From Bradyrhizobium sp. sBnM-33 (GTDB lineage: Bacteria > Pseudomonadota > Alphaproteobacteria > Rhizobiales > Xanthobacteraceae): a DNA stretch of 64,000 nucleotides. This document shows positions 44,682 through 52,339 of the stretch, piece by piece. The stretch's first letter is position 1. Every line of letters begins with the position of its first letter. The stretch lies in the NCBI RefSeq assembly GCF_032917945.1, contig NZ_CP136624.1:558001-622000 (forward strand). The letters run 5' to 3'. The notes beneath the pieces are model-generated. The model worked only from the letters and a program-made list of their open reading frames with translations. It made no database searches and had not been told where the DNA came from. The translations under genes and the position numbers were made by a program.

Positions 44682-46058
44682 CTATTGATAGCTCGCCACG
44701 ATGTCGGACACCGCGCGTTCAAGCTGCTTGGCGGTGGCGCATTGGCGGACGACGGTGCAGAAGGTCGCATAGCGCGGCATTTCCGAATCGCCCCAGCCCC
44801 AGGCCATGCGGCCCTCCGGATTGAGCCAGACCAGCCGCTTCGACCGCTCGGCAATGCGGCGCAGAATGTCCGCACGAGGGTCGAGGTTGTTGCTGCGGGC
44901 GTCGCCAAGCACGATCACGGTGGTCTGCGGCGTGATCGCGCTCATCCACTCGTCTTCAAAGTTGGCGAAGGAATTGCCGTAGTCCGACGAACCAAAGCCG
45001 ACGTTGGACATGATGTCGGCCATCGCCTCTTCCGGCGATTTTGACTCCAGGATGTCGCTGACCTCGATCAGGTGGCCGGAAAATGCGAACGAGCGGACAT
45101 CGTCCACGACCTCATGCAGGCTGTGGATCAACAGCAAAAAGAAATCCGAAACCCGCGCCACCGAGCCCGAAACGTCGCAGAGTGCGACGATCTTCGGCTT
45201 GTCGCGGTGCCGCCGCTTCCACGCGGTGAGAAACGGCACGCCGCCCCAGGCGGCGTTGCGGCGGATGGTGCGGCGGACGTCGAGATGGCCGCGGCGCTGG
45301 CGCTTGCGCGGTTTGCTGTAGCGCTCGCGCAGGCGGCGCGCGATCTGGCGGATCAGATGCCGCATCTGCTCGACCTGCCGCGGCTCGATCCGGGACAGCG
45401 GCGCGTTGCGCAGGATCTCATTGCGCAAATTCTCAGCTTCCTCGCGCCCGTACAGCATCAGCGCCTGCGAGACGGTGTCACGAACCGTGCCGCGCAGGCC
45501 GTCCAGCGCGTTGGTCAGCCGCTCCGCCAGTGCCGGGTTGGTCGCCGCGAGATTGTCGAGATCGTCGCGCAGGCGCTGAATGCCCATCTGGTCGAGAATG
45601 CGGCCGGAGAAGATGCCGCGCTGGGTGAAATAACGGATGTCGGACAGCGAAGCGGCGCTCGCCGCGTTGGCGATTGCCGCGGAAATCTGGTTGCGGTCCT
45701 GCGCCAGCAGCATCTGGGCGAGCGAACCCAGCCCTTCGGCTTGCTCGTCGCCGCCGGTGGCGTCACCTGGTGAATCGGATGTCGCGTTGGAGCCCTGCGC
45801 ATCCGGCTCGTTCGCCTTGCCCTCTTCGGGCGGCGATTGCGGCTCGGGCTGATCGAAGAACAGATCAAAGCAATCGCCGAGCGCTTTCTTCTCGTCCTGC
45901 GTCTTGGCGAGTGTCAGCAGAAACGTGTCACGCAGGATCGTTCGGTCAGTAAAGCCGACCTTGGAGACGGCCCGCATCGCGTCGATGCTTTCCGCCGGCG
46001 AGAGCCTGACGCCTGCGCCCCGCGCCGCACGAAAGAAGCGATGCAGGTTCTCGCGCAT
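44682..46058 (-). CDS. CoxE-like VWA-domain protein
   Basis: A 458-residue protein with a charged low-complexity stretch (70-110), a basic segment near 240-265 (RLRERYSKPRKRQRRGH) and a C-terminal VWA domain whose MIDAS reads CDVSGS (D295, S297, S299). CoxE-like proteins work with a MoxR ATPase, such as CoxD, to insert or mature the metal centre of molybdenum hydroxylases. It begins seven bases after the MoxR gene, in one unit. Convergence with the molybdenum hydroxylase operon supports, but does not prove, this role. Confidence 0.88.
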   Translation of the reverse strand: MRENLHRFFRAARGAGVRLSPAESIDAMRAVSKVGFTDRTILRDTFLLTLAKTQDEKKALGDCFDLFFDQPEPQSPPEEGKANEPDAQGSNATSDSPGDATGGDEQAEGLGSLAQMLLAQDRNQISAAIANAASAASLSDIRYFTQRGIFSGRILDQMGIQRLRDDLDNLAATNPALAERLTNALDGLRGTVRDTVSQALMLYGREEAENLRNEILRNAPLSRIEPRQVEQMRHLIRQIARRLRERYSKPRKRQRRGHLDVRRTIRRNAAWGGVPFLTAWKRRHRDKPKIVALCDVSGSVARVSDFFLLLIHSLHEVVDDVRSFAFSGHLIEVSDILESKSPEEAMADIMSNVGFGSSDYGNSFANFEDEWMSAITPQTTVIVLGDARSNNLDPRADILRRIAERSKRLVWLNPEGRMAWGWGDSEMPRYATFCTVVRQCATAKQLERAVSDIVASYQ

Positions 46059-46065
46059 TAGTCCG

Positions 46066-47013
46066 TCACCCGAAGACGTTTTGACGCGAGGCCTTGGCGA
46101 TGAAGGTGGAGACCTGCGGCATGGTGGCCTCGATATCGGCCTCGTATTTCAGGAGAACGTTCAGCGTATCCTTGACCATCTCGTGGCCGAGCTCGGGCGC
46201 CTGCAGCAGCACCAGCACCCGTGCCCAATCGATGGTTTCGCTGACCGACGGCAGCTTCTTCAGGTCCAGCGTACGGACTTCGTGGATGAAGCTTACCATC
46301 TGCCGGCGCAGTGTCTGCGAAATACCGGGCACCCGGCTCTCGACGATCCGCTCTTCCAGCTTCTGCTCGGGGAAGCCGATATGCAGATGCAGGCAGCGCC
46401 GTTTCAGCGCGTCGCCGAGATCGCGCTCGCTGTTTGAGGTCAGGATTACGGTCGGCGGCGCGACTGCGACCACCGTTCCGAGTTCCGGAATCGTGACTTG
46501 GAAATCGCTGAGAATTTCCAGCAGCAGCGATTCAAATTCGGCGTCGGATTTATCGATTTCGTCGATCAGCAATACGCAGCCAGCGGGCTGCTCCAGCGCC
46601 TGCAGCAATGGCCGCGGTTCAACGAATTCCTTGGAGAAGAACACGTCGCCGAAATCGTGAAGCTGGTTCAGCGCCGCTTCCAGCGTCGGCGCGCCGCCGA
46701 GCACTTCGCCGAGCTTGTCCTTCAGAATCTGCGTGTAGAGAAGCTGCTTGGCGTATTTCCACTCGTAGAGCGCTTTCGCCTCGTCGAGTCCCTCATAGCA
46801 CTGCAGGCGGATCATCTTCATGCCGCGCCATGCAGCGATCGCTTTGGCCAGCTCGGTCTTGCCGACGCCGGCAGGACCTTCGACCAGAATGGGCTTTTCG
46901 ATCTGCTGCGCCAGGTAGACCGCGGTCGCGATCTGGCGGCTCGCAATATAGCCTTGCGCCGCAAGACCGCTTTCCACTGCCTCGATCGAGGCCAAAGGCC
47001 GATTTTCAGCCAC
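46066..47013 (-). CDS. MoxR-family AAA+ ATPase (CoxD-like)
   Basis: A 315-residue AAA+ chaperone-like ATPase with Walker A GPAGVGKT (46-53), Walker B VLLIDEIDKSD, sensor 1 TSNSERDLGDALKRRC and its arginine finger. The start is a GTG at 47013 with GGAG upstream. MoxR/VWA pairs remodel a client protein; CoxD and CoxE act on a molybdenum hydroxylase, matching the adjacent operon. It is first in its unit. Confidence 0.9.
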   Translation of the reverse strand: MAENRPLASIEAVESGLAAQGYIASRQIATAVYLAQQIEKPILVEGPAGVGKTELAKAIAAWRGMKMIRLQCYEGLDEAKALYEWKYAKQLLYTQILKDKLGEVLGGAPTLEAALNQLHDFGDVFFSKEFVEPRPLLQALEQPAGCVLLIDEIDKSDAEFESLLLEILSDFQVTIPELGTVVAVAPPTVILTSNSERDLGDALKRRCLHLHIGFPEQKLEERIVESRVPGISQTLRRQMVSFIHEVRTLDLKKLPSVSETIDWARVLVLLQAPELGHEMVKDTLNVLLKYEADIEATMPQVSTFIAKASRQNVFG

Positions 47014-47122
47014 GGGGTTTCAACTCCGAATTCGGTAGATTTCGGAATGTTCTGCCTGCGTTCCCGGCAAAGAACAAGCGCCGTTTGGACATAACGAGGG
47101 CGCAAGTTCCGGCATTTTCCGC

Positions 47123-47755
47123 CTAGCGCAATGCCAGCCCGGTTGCTGCCTCAAGCTCCGCGATCGCCTGCGCCGCACTGACCACCTTGATCGTGGTCAT
47201 GCCCATCTCGCGCGCCGGCTTCAGATTGACGCCGAGGTCGTCGAGATAGACGCAATTCCTGGGATCGACCTTCAGCGTCTCGACCATCATTCGGTAGATG
47301 CGTGGGTCGGGTTTCCGGAGTCCGATCTTCGCTGACTCGATGACATGATCGAACAGCGCCATCACTTCGGCGACATAGAGCGTGCGGCCGCTGTGGCTGC
47401 CGATGGCGTTGGCGGGCAGGTTGTTGGTGATGCAGCCGGTCTTGAACTTTGCCTTGATGCGCTTGAGCGCCTCGACCATTTCGGGCCGCAGATCGCCGGA
47501 CAATAGCGGCAGCACGTCCTTGCCGCGAACCGCCGCGCCCAGCGCCAGCGATTCGGCCGCAAACAATTCGTCGAAGGCTTCGATGTCGACCTCGGCGCGT
47601 TCGAACTTCGCCCAGGCATTTTCCAGATGATTGGCGGCGTTGGTGCGCCGAATGATGTCGGCCGGCAGCCCACGCTCCGTCTCGAACCGCGTGAACGCCT
47701 CGAACGGCGAGGTGGTGAGCACCCCGCCGAAATCCCAGATCACAGCCTCGATCAT
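47123..47755 (-). CDS. HAD-superfamily hydrolase, subfamily IA
   Basis: A 210-residue soluble phosphatase-like protein from the ATG at 47755, with AGGA upstream. Motif I is VIWDFGGVLTT, with the nucleophile aspartate but Gly instead of Asp two residues later, as in the epoxide-hydrolase N-domain and ACAD10-like group. Motif II is CITNN, motif III the lysine in KIGLRKPDPRIY and motif IV YLDDLGVNL. The missing acid suggests altered chemistry or a weak phosphatase. The physiological substrate is unknown. Further upstream frame lacks domain character. Confidence 0.88.
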   Translation of the reverse strand: MIEAVIWDFGGVLTTSPFEAFTRFETERGLPADIIRRTNAANHLENAWAKFERAEVDIEAFDELFAAESLALGAAVRGKDVLPLLSGDLRPEMVEALKRIKAKFKTGCITNNLPANAIGSHSGRTLYVAEVMALFDHVIESAKIGLRKPDPRIYRMMVETLKVDPRNCVYLDDLGVNLKPAREMGMTTIKVVSAAQAIAELEAATGLALR

Positions 47756-47860
47756 AATATCCTGCCTCCGCTCCGGGGAGCGGCTAACACGGATTGACTG
47801 CCCGAACCAGCCCGATCGAGGCGCTTGGCGATGCGCGCGGCACAGGCTATTGCTGCGCCG

Positions 47861-48622
47861 ATGAAGATCCTGCCTCGAATGATTGCCGGCCTGGTGCTGC
47901 TGCTCTCCGTTCCCGCCCATGCCATTGTCGGCGGCGGTGCACCATCCACCGAAGGCGTGGCCCGCTCTATCATCACCATCGTCGGCTCGCGCGGCAATTT
48001 CTGCACCGGCGCCTTGATTGCGCCAAGGCTGGTGCTGACGGCGGCGCACTGCGTGCAGCCCGGCGCGGAATACAAGATCGTCGAATACGGCGTGGACAGG
48101 CAGCCCTCGCTGCAGGACGTGAAGAGCGTCGCCATTCATCCTGGCTTCAACATGCAGGCGATGTCAGGACATCGTGCGACGGCGGATGTCGCGTTGTTGC
48201 AGTTGGCGGTGTCGCCCAAGGGAAAGACGACGGCCGCGCTCGGATTGCCCAACATTCCGATCAACATCGGCAGCCGTTTCACGATCGCGGGCATCGGCGT
48301 CACCGTCCGCGGCGACGGCAAGAGCGGCGGCACCATCCGGGTCGCCAGCCTGGTCGCGACCGGCAGGCCGGGAACGTTGCAGATCAGGCTGGTCGATCCG
48401 GTAGGGCAGGGCACGCGTGAGGGGCTCGGAGCTTGTACGGGAGATTCCGGCGCGCCGGTGTTCGAGGACAAGCAAGGTGGTCCCGTCATTATCGGCGTGG
48501 TGAGCTGGTCGACCGGGCCGAACGGCAGCGCAGGCTGCGGCGGCATGACCGGCGTTACGCCACTGACGCTGTATCGGGACTGGATTTTGCAGACTGCGCA
48601 GAAGTGGGGCGCGGGGTTATAG
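47861..48622 (+). CDS. Secreted trypsin-like serine protease (S1A)
   Basis: From the ATG at 47861 a signal peptide (KILPRMIAGLVLLLSVPAHA) is directly followed by IVGGGAPS, which is the mature N-terminus of a chymotrypsin-fold enzyme. The triad is visible as LTAAHC, TADVALLQL and ACTGDSGAPVF. Cysteines flank the His and Ser as in trypsin. An upstream ATG at 47825 would lengthen the signal. It would be active directly after signal removal, with no propeptide. Neighbours give no hint of the target. Confidence 0.88.
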   Translation: MKILPRMIAGLVLLLSVPAHAIVGGGAPSTEGVARSIITIVGSRGNFCTGALIAPRLVLTAAHCVQPGAEYKIVEYGVDRQPSLQDVKSVAIHPGFNMQAMSGHRATADVALLQLAVSPKGKTTAALGLPNIPINIGSRFTIAGIGVTVRGDGKSGGTIRVASLVATGRPGTLQIRLVDPVGQGTREGLGACTGDSGAPVFEDKQGGPVIIGVVSWSTGPNGSAGCGGMTGVTPLTLYRDWILQTAQKWGAGL

Positions 48623-48628
48623 TACCAG

Positions 48629-48717
48629 CCGCCATTGCCAGGCTTGACCTGGCAAATCCATCATCTTCGAAAGATTCATTTTAGATGGATGCGCGGGTCA
48701 AGCCCGCGCATGACGAG
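48629..48717. repeat. Intergenic palindromic element
   Basis: About 89 bases between the protease and the acyl-CoA synthetase genes fold as three nested stems: GCCAGG/CCTGGC, ATCCATC/GATGGAT and GCGCGGG/CCCGCGC. I recognise the pattern (GGTCAAGCCCGCGCATGACGA) as a very common intergenic repeat in Bradyrhizobium. It may also act as terminator for the convergent genes. Confidence 0.65.
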
Positions 48718-48722
48718 TGGCG

Positions 48723-50945
48723 CTAATGTCCCGCCGCTCTGTTCGCGGCGGCGTTGTTCAACACGATCAGGCCGTCGACGGCGACGCCGAGCTTGCTGTT
48801 GATCAAAAACGGATTGACGTCGATCGAGGCGATGCGGTTGCCGGCGTCGGCCATCAGGTTCGACAGGCCGACCAGTGCCTTCACGGCGGAAGGCTCGTGC
48901 AGCGCCGGCTTACCGCGATAGCCCTTCATCTTCACGCCGGCCTTTGTCTTGGCGATCAACTGTTTCGCCTCGGCTTCGTCCAGCGGTGCGCCGGCAAGCG
49001 CAACATCCTTCATCAGTTCGATATCGACCCCGCCGGTGCCGAACAGCACGACGGGACCCATCTCGGCGTCGAGCGAGGCGCCGACCACGAGCTCGAGGTC
49101 GGCCTTGACCTGCTGCGCGATCAGAATGCCCTCCAGCTTCGGCTTGCCCTTGATCTTCTTTACCCGCGCGGTGATGTCATCGAACGCCTTCCTCACCTCG
49201 GCGGCGCTGTTGAGGTTCAGCACCACGCCGCCGATGTCCGACTTGTGCAGGATGTCGGCGCTGACGACTTTTGCCACGACCGGAAAGCCGATCTTCTTGG
49301 CGATCTTCACCGCCTCCGCCGCGGTCTTTGCGATCTCTTCTTTCGACACGGGAATGCCATAGGCCTTGAGCAGCTTCTTCGAGGCGACCTCGTCCAGCGC
49401 GGCGGCGCCGTTGGCGGCTTTGAGCGTCTTCTCCAACACCGCGCGCGCGGAAGCTTTCGAGCTCGACACGATGTCGGGCACTTCCTTGCGCAGCGACGCA
49501 TACTCGATCAGTGACTTGATCGCGCCGACCGCCCGGTCGAGGCCCTGCATCACCGCGATGTTCGGCAGCGATTTGCGCAGCGCCTTGGTGAAGTCAGTGA
49601 ACCCGATCGACATCGCGCTGATGTAAACGACAGGTTTGCTTGCCGCGCCCGCCATCTCGTTGACGAGGCGCAGATTGCGCTCGCGCAATTCGTGCGGCGC
49701 CTTCGGCAGTTCGGCGTCGATGATGACGATGTCGGTATCGGGATCGTCGATCATGATCTTGATCGATTTGATATAGACAGACGGATCGACCACAGCCGCA
49801 AACCCGGCGTCGAGCGGATTGCCGACAATGCTGCCGGGGCCGAGCATTTGCGCCAGTTGTTCTGTTGCATTCGCGCTGAGCGGCGCGAAGTTCATACCGG
49901 CCGAATAGAACGCGTCGATCAGGAGGCCGCGCTTGCCGCCCGATAGTGAAACCGCGGCGATACGGTTGCCTTTCGGGGGATCGGCATGGACGAAACATTC
50001 GGTGGTCTCGATCAGCTCGTCCAGCCCGCGGACGCGGATCACGCCTTCGCGTGTTGAGATCGCGTCAAAAGTTTCGATCGAGCCGGCGAGCGCGCCGGTA
50101 TGCGCCATCGCAGCCGCCCGGCCGCCCTCGGAGGCGCCGAGCTTCAGCGCAATCACCGGCTTGCCGGCAGCTCGCGCGGCCTTGCAGGCTTCACGGAACA
50201 CTTTGGTGTTCCGGACCCCTTCGAGGTAGACCACGATGACCCGGATCGAGGGATCGGCGGCGAAATAGGCCATCAGGTCCGGCGTCTCGAGCCCGGTCTC
50301 GTTGCCGGTAGTCACCATGTAGCCGACGCCGACGCCGCGATCTTCGAGCGTCTGGCGGATCGCCATCACAATCGCGCCGGATTGCCCGACAATCGCGACA
50401 GGACCGGCTTCCATGGTAACGATACGATCGTCGATGTTGGTGAACAGCTTTTCGCCGGCGCTCAAATTGCCGAGGCAGTTTGGCCCGGTGACCGCAAGGC
50501 CGGTCTCGCGCACCGCTTCCTTCAATTCAATCGCCAGCCGTTGGCTCTCCTCATCCTGCAGCTCGCTGAAGCCTGAAGTGACGATGGTGGCGGAACGCGC
50601 CCCGGCAGCCGCGGCAGCGCGGATCACCTGCACGGCGAAACGCGCCGGCACCAGCACCAGCACGTGATCGGGCTTTTCGGGGAGACTCGCAAAATCCTTG
50701 TAGCAGGGCACGCCCCAGATCGTCTCGCGCTTGGCGTTGACCGGAAACAGTCCGCCTTCGTAACCGTACTTGACCAGATTGTTCCAGATGCGCTCGGCAT
50801 AGTTGCCGGGCTTATCGGTGGCGCCGACCAGCACGATGTTGCGTGGGTGCAGCATGGCGTGGATACCCTTGATGATGTCGCTGGCGTCGGGCGAAGGCGA
50901 CCATTTTTCGGCTTGATGCGATGCGGTGCTTGCCTGAGCGTCCAT
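48723..50945 (-). CDS. ADP-forming acyl-CoA synthetase (acetate-CoA ligase family)
   Basis: A 740-residue fused NDP-forming CoA ligase. The CoA-binding Rossmann domain starts at NIVLVGATDKPGNYAERI. The phosphohistidine of the swinging loop lies in AMAHTGALAGSIETF. The C-terminal third is the ATP-grasp beta subunit with LLKAYGIPVSKEE and a second conserved histidine in DILHKSDIGG. The enzyme interconverts acyl-CoA plus ADP and Pi with acid plus ATP and CoA. The ATG at 50945 has AGGGAT upstream and precedes the conserved region. Ligand type is open, as relatives use acetate, aryl acids or dicarboxylates. Confidence 0.9.
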   Translation of the reverse strand: MDAQASTASHQAEKWSPSPDASDIIKGIHAMLHPRNIVLVGATDKPGNYAERIWNNLVKYGYEGGLFPVNAKRETIWGVPCYKDFASLPEKPDHVLVLVPARFAVQVIRAAAAAGARSATIVTSGFSELQDEESQRLAIELKEAVRETGLAVTGPNCLGNLSAGEKLFTNIDDRIVTMEAGPVAIVGQSGAIVMAIRQTLEDRGVGVGYMVTTGNETGLETPDLMAYFAADPSIRVIVVYLEGVRNTKVFREACKAARAAGKPVIALKLGASEGGRAAAMAHTGALAGSIETFDAISTREGVIRVRGLDELIETTECFVHADPPKGNRIAAVSLSGGKRGLLIDAFYSAGMNFAPLSANATEQLAQMLGPGSIVGNPLDAGFAAVVDPSVYIKSIKIMIDDPDTDIVIIDAELPKAPHELRERNLRLVNEMAGAASKPVVYISAMSIGFTDFTKALRKSLPNIAVMQGLDRAVGAIKSLIEYASLRKEVPDIVSSSKASARAVLEKTLKAANGAAALDEVASKKLLKAYGIPVSKEEIAKTAAEAVKIAKKIGFPVVAKVVSADILHKSDIGGVVLNLNSAAEVRKAFDDITARVKKIKGKPKLEGILIAQQVKADLELVVGASLDAEMGPVVLFGTGGVDIELMKDVALAGAPLDEAEAKQLIAKTKAGVKMKGYRGKPALHEPSAVKALVGLSNLMADAGNRIASIDVNPFLINSKLGVAVDGLIVLNNAAANRAAGH

Positions 50946-51110
50946 GGATATCCCTGACTCTGTTGTTCTTGGCCGTGGTGATCGAAAACGATCGTCTCGC
51001 CATGTTTTTCTTTTGATTACGACCTTTTTATTGAGCCCTGGTGAGGGTGGCAACACGCGTTGCGCGATGAGCGCCATTCGCGCCGCGCAAGATTTCCCGG
51101 CTCACAGAAT

Positions 51111-51242
51111 TCAGTGCGTATTTGATACGGGCTCGATCATCGTGGCGTGCACAAGATAGCGCTCCGGCCCCTGTGTCAGCGCGTCGAACGGCCAGCAGGT
51201 CGACAGCACAAGTTCATGCCCGCCCGCGAGCGGATCGATGCC
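51111..51242 (-). pseudogene. C-terminal remnant of a sortase
   Basis: Only the last 43 codons of a sortase are left: GGHELVLSTCWPFDALTQGPERYLVHATMIE. These contain the catalytic cysteine (STCWPF) and arginine (GPERYLV). The N-terminal two-thirds, with the catalytic histidine, is replaced by unrelated sequence that includes a fragment of an intergenic palindromic element. It lies just downstream of a remnant of the usual substrate protein, so a complete sortase system was probably once here. Confidence 0.7.
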
Positions 51243-51290
51243 GGGCATCGAAGCGCGAGACCATCCCGGAATGACGGTGAGGAGAAAAGC
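51243..51290. repeat. Partial intergenic palindromic element
   Basis: CGAAGCGCGAGACCATCCCGGAATGACG (about 51248-51275, written here only as its ends) matches one arm of the elements at 56540 and 58521 (CCCGGAATGACG). It sits at the breakpoint of the sortase remnant. Confidence 0.45.
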
Positions 51291-51336
51291 GGCGCGCGCG
51301 GCCCTGGGGGGACGGGTGGAAGCCGCGCGCGCTCTG

Positions 51337-51368
51337 GAAAGAGGAGGTCGGGGGTCCCTCCTCCTTTC
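51337..51368. terminator. Imperfect hairpin between sortase and substrate remnants
   Basis: GAAAGAGGAGG (51337-51347) can pair with CCTCCTCCTTTC (51357-51368) with one mismatch or bulge. It lies just past the stop of the substrate remnant. Confidence 0.4.
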
Positions 51369-51376
51369 AGCCGACG

Positions 51377-51709
51377 TCAATGCAGTGACATCTGACGTCG
51401 ATTGAACACGAGCAGGATGAGGCTGACCGTGAGCAGGATCACACCCGCAATCATCTTCAGTTCGGCGTCGGCCGCCGTCCTCGGCAGCGTGACCGTGCTG
51501 GGCGCTTGGGTGGCGACAGGCCAGGCCTGCTTCAGCGCCGCGATCTGGACCCGCACCTCGTCCGTATCCGCGCGCCGTTCCATAGGCGTTGCGGGAACGC
51601 GTGGGCGCCCGCCGAACACCTTTTCAAAATCCCAACCCGCCGGCAGGCTCATCGGCAGTTCCGAAAGCTTGAGCGGCTCACTGTTGACGCCGATCGCAGC
51701 CCCAATCGC
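51377..51709 (-). pseudogene. C-terminal remnant of a sortase-anchored VWA surface protein
   Basis: The frame from an upstream stop at 51710-51712 reads NSEPLKLSELPMSLPAGWDFEKVFGG, then ends with LPRTAADAELKMIAGVILLT, a hydrophobic segment and FNRRQ. This is an LPxTA-type sorting signal with membrane segment and basic tail, and the preceding part matches the end of the marine proteobacterial sortase target family (VIT plus VWA domains). The several hundred N-terminal residues are gone. With the adjacent sortase remnant it forms a decayed sortase system. Confidence 0.7.
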
Positions 51710-51958
51710 CTATCTGCCGATCAAGATGGTCGCGCACCCGACCTCCGGCAGGGTCTCAGTCGATGAACCCAACTTCGCGTAGTACCGCCAGCATTTGCGG
51801 CGAGCGACGGATGAACTGTTCGCGCGGTTCTTGCCGGGGTACCGGCCTTGCATTCCAGGCGAAACAGACTATATGGCTCTTATTCGAATTATCGCTCTGC
51901 CTTGTTGACCACGCCGAACCGGCTCTAATCCCCAAGACATCGTTGAAATCGGATCAAA

Positions 51959-51979
51959 CCTGCACGGAGGTCGTGCAGG
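51959..51979 (+). promoter_or_regulatory. Hairpin in the cspA leader
   Basis: CCTGCACG (51959-51966) and CGTGCAGG (51972-51979) form a perfect 8-bp stem with loop GAGGT, 34 bases before the cspA start. Cold-shock mRNAs often have structured leaders. The stretch 51710-51958 holds no gene and probably contains the promoter. Confidence 0.5.
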
Positions 51980-52013
51980 CAAAAGCGCTTTCGCGCATCT
52001 TGGAGATAGTTAT

Positions 52014-52223
52014 ATGACTACCGGAACAGTTAAGTGGTTCAACGCAACCAAGGGCTTCGGCTTCATTCAGCCCGATGATGGCAGCACGGACGTTTTCGTT
52101 CACATCAGCGCCGTCGAACGTGCGGGTCTGAGCTCGCTCAATGAAGGCCAGAAGATCTCGTTCGAAGCGAAGAAGGACCCGATGCGCGGCAAGACCAGTG
52201 CCGAGAACCTTCGCGTCGAATAA
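52014..52223 (+). CDS. cspA: Cold-shock protein (CspA family)
   Basis: A 69-residue OB-fold nucleic-acid chaperone. RNP1 is KGFGFIQP and RNP2 is DVFVHISAV; the opening [13 protein letters not shown] is nearly invariant in the family. It binds single-stranded RNA and DNA in the cytoplasm and keeps mRNA unfolded. The ATG at 52014 has GGAG upstream. The gene has its own structured leader and a strong terminator, so it is a single-gene unit. Whether this copy is cold-induced is unknown. Confidence 0.95.
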   Translation: MTTGTVKWFNATKGFGFIQPDDGSTDVFVHISAVERAGLSSLNEGQKISFEAKKDPMRGKTSAENLRVE

Positions 52224-52282
52224 AGGTTGCCGATTCGGGATTTCCACGGATGTACTGGGATCCTCTAATTGGCCTCCGATAC

Positions 52283-52315
52283 AAGAGCCCGCCGGTGATG
52301 AACCGGCGGGCTCTT
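52283..52315 (+). terminator. Strong terminator of cspA
   Basis: A 14-bp perfect stem (52283-52296 with 52302-52315; core GAGCCCGCCGGT) encloses the loop GATGA and is followed by TCGTTTGTC. It separates cspA from the convergent acyl-CoA ligase gene and could stop both. Confidence 0.85.
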
Positions 52316-52339
52316 CGTTTGTCGCATGCCGGCGCACGA

